Shown here: in pieces, positions 63,509 to 64,000 of the stretch
How the letters are laid out: each line of letters opens with the position of its first letter
Position numbering within the stretch: position 1 is the first letter of the stretch
DNA from: Eriocheir sinensis
Lineage: Eukaryota > Arthropoda > Malacostraca > Decapoda > Varunidae
Assembly: GCF_024679095.1 (NCBI RefSeq)
Contig: NW_026111743.1
Location: forward strand, 124,001 to 188,000
Direction: 5' to 3'
Length of the DNA: 64,000 bases
The notes under the pieces: model-generated
Seen by the model: only the letters and a program-made list of their open reading frames with translations
What the model was told of the DNA's origin: nothing
Databases searched by the model: none
Made by a program: the position numbers and the translations under genes

Positions 63509-64000
63509 AAGATTACGAAAATTTGGATAAAAATATATACAAAAAAACAAAAAAATACATTTCAATTTGTATGAAAATAGATATACAAATGCACATATAA
63601 TTAGTTAAATTTGTATTCAAATACATGTATAAAATACACATAAAATAATGTAAATTTGTATGAAATGAAAACAAATTCACATAAAATTCGCGTCAAAATA
63701 AATAAACAAAATATCAATAAAAGAATGTGTATTTGTATGAAAATAGATATACAAAATACACATAAAATAACCTAAATTTATATCAAACTATATTCAAAAA
63801 TACACAAAAATATTTTAAATTTGTATGAAAATAAATATACAAAATACACATAAAATTAGGTAAATATGTATTGAAATACATACACAAAATACACATAAAA
63901 TAATGCAAATTTGAATGAAAATACATAAGCAAATACACCTAAAATAACGTAAATTTTTATAAAAAAATATGTACAAAACACAAATAGAATAATGTAAAAT
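63509..64000 (-). repeat. 45-bp satellite block, minus orientation, to window end
   Basis: About 11 monomers. The first ~250 bp share with 61.49-61.7 kb the sequence around an ACATATAATTAGTTAAATTT core. Nothing else is seen before the window edge. Confidence 0.85.

Overview
The window is eukaryotic repeat DNA. No host gene, tRNA or rRNA can be supported. About 93% of it is one extremely A+T-rich satellite: a 45-bp monomer with thousands of diverged copies, recognised on its T-rich strand by the core TTATTTTATGTGTATTTTGT followed by an ATATATATTTTTATACAAAT-like half. Because 45 bp is 15 codons and the monomer consensus contains no TAA, TAG or TGA, it yields many long open frames of Tyr/Phe/Ile/Cys-rich 15-residue repeats. 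I read these as artefacts, not proteins.

The monomers form blocks that switch strand about 28 times. The blocks are organised into higher-order repeats (HORs). Unit A is about 6.06 kb and occurs twice in tandem (1-6080, 6081-12000). Unit B is about 8.66 kb and occurs twice (12001-20665, and 20666 to about 31650). After a transitional zone (31.65-37.35 kb), unit H of about 7.7-8.4 kb occurs as two full copies and a disrupted third (from 37351, 45754 and 53497). Unit H carries the same sub-blocks as A/B but in reverse-complement order, so the left and right halves of the window are inverted relative to each other. The window ends with a duplicated segment of about 1.35 kb (60.13-63.45 kb, offset about 1967 bp). 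Six (TA)n tracts sit inside the satellite.

The only unrelated DNA is a nested retrotransposon at 25443-29656. A 5'-truncated CR1-like non-LTR element lies on the minus strand, with an apurinic-type endonuclease, linker and reverse transcriptase, and a 3' end of three TTCTTATG octamers instead of a poly(A) tail. It inserted into one copy of unit B; the empty site is still readable in the other copy at about 16888. A second non-LTR element of another type, on the plus strand with a poly(A) tail, then inserted into the linker/RT boundary of the first (27062-28281). It is 5'-truncated and has lost its RT motifs B and C. Neither element is intact.

The retroelement types suggest an animal. The octamer-ended CR1-like family and the second family resemble elements I associate with arthropods, perhaps decapod crustaceans, but this is from memory and uncertain. 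The likely setting is constitutive heterochromatin. Several clusters of 1-3-nt deletions between otherwise near-identical HOR copies suggest imperfect long-read consensus.
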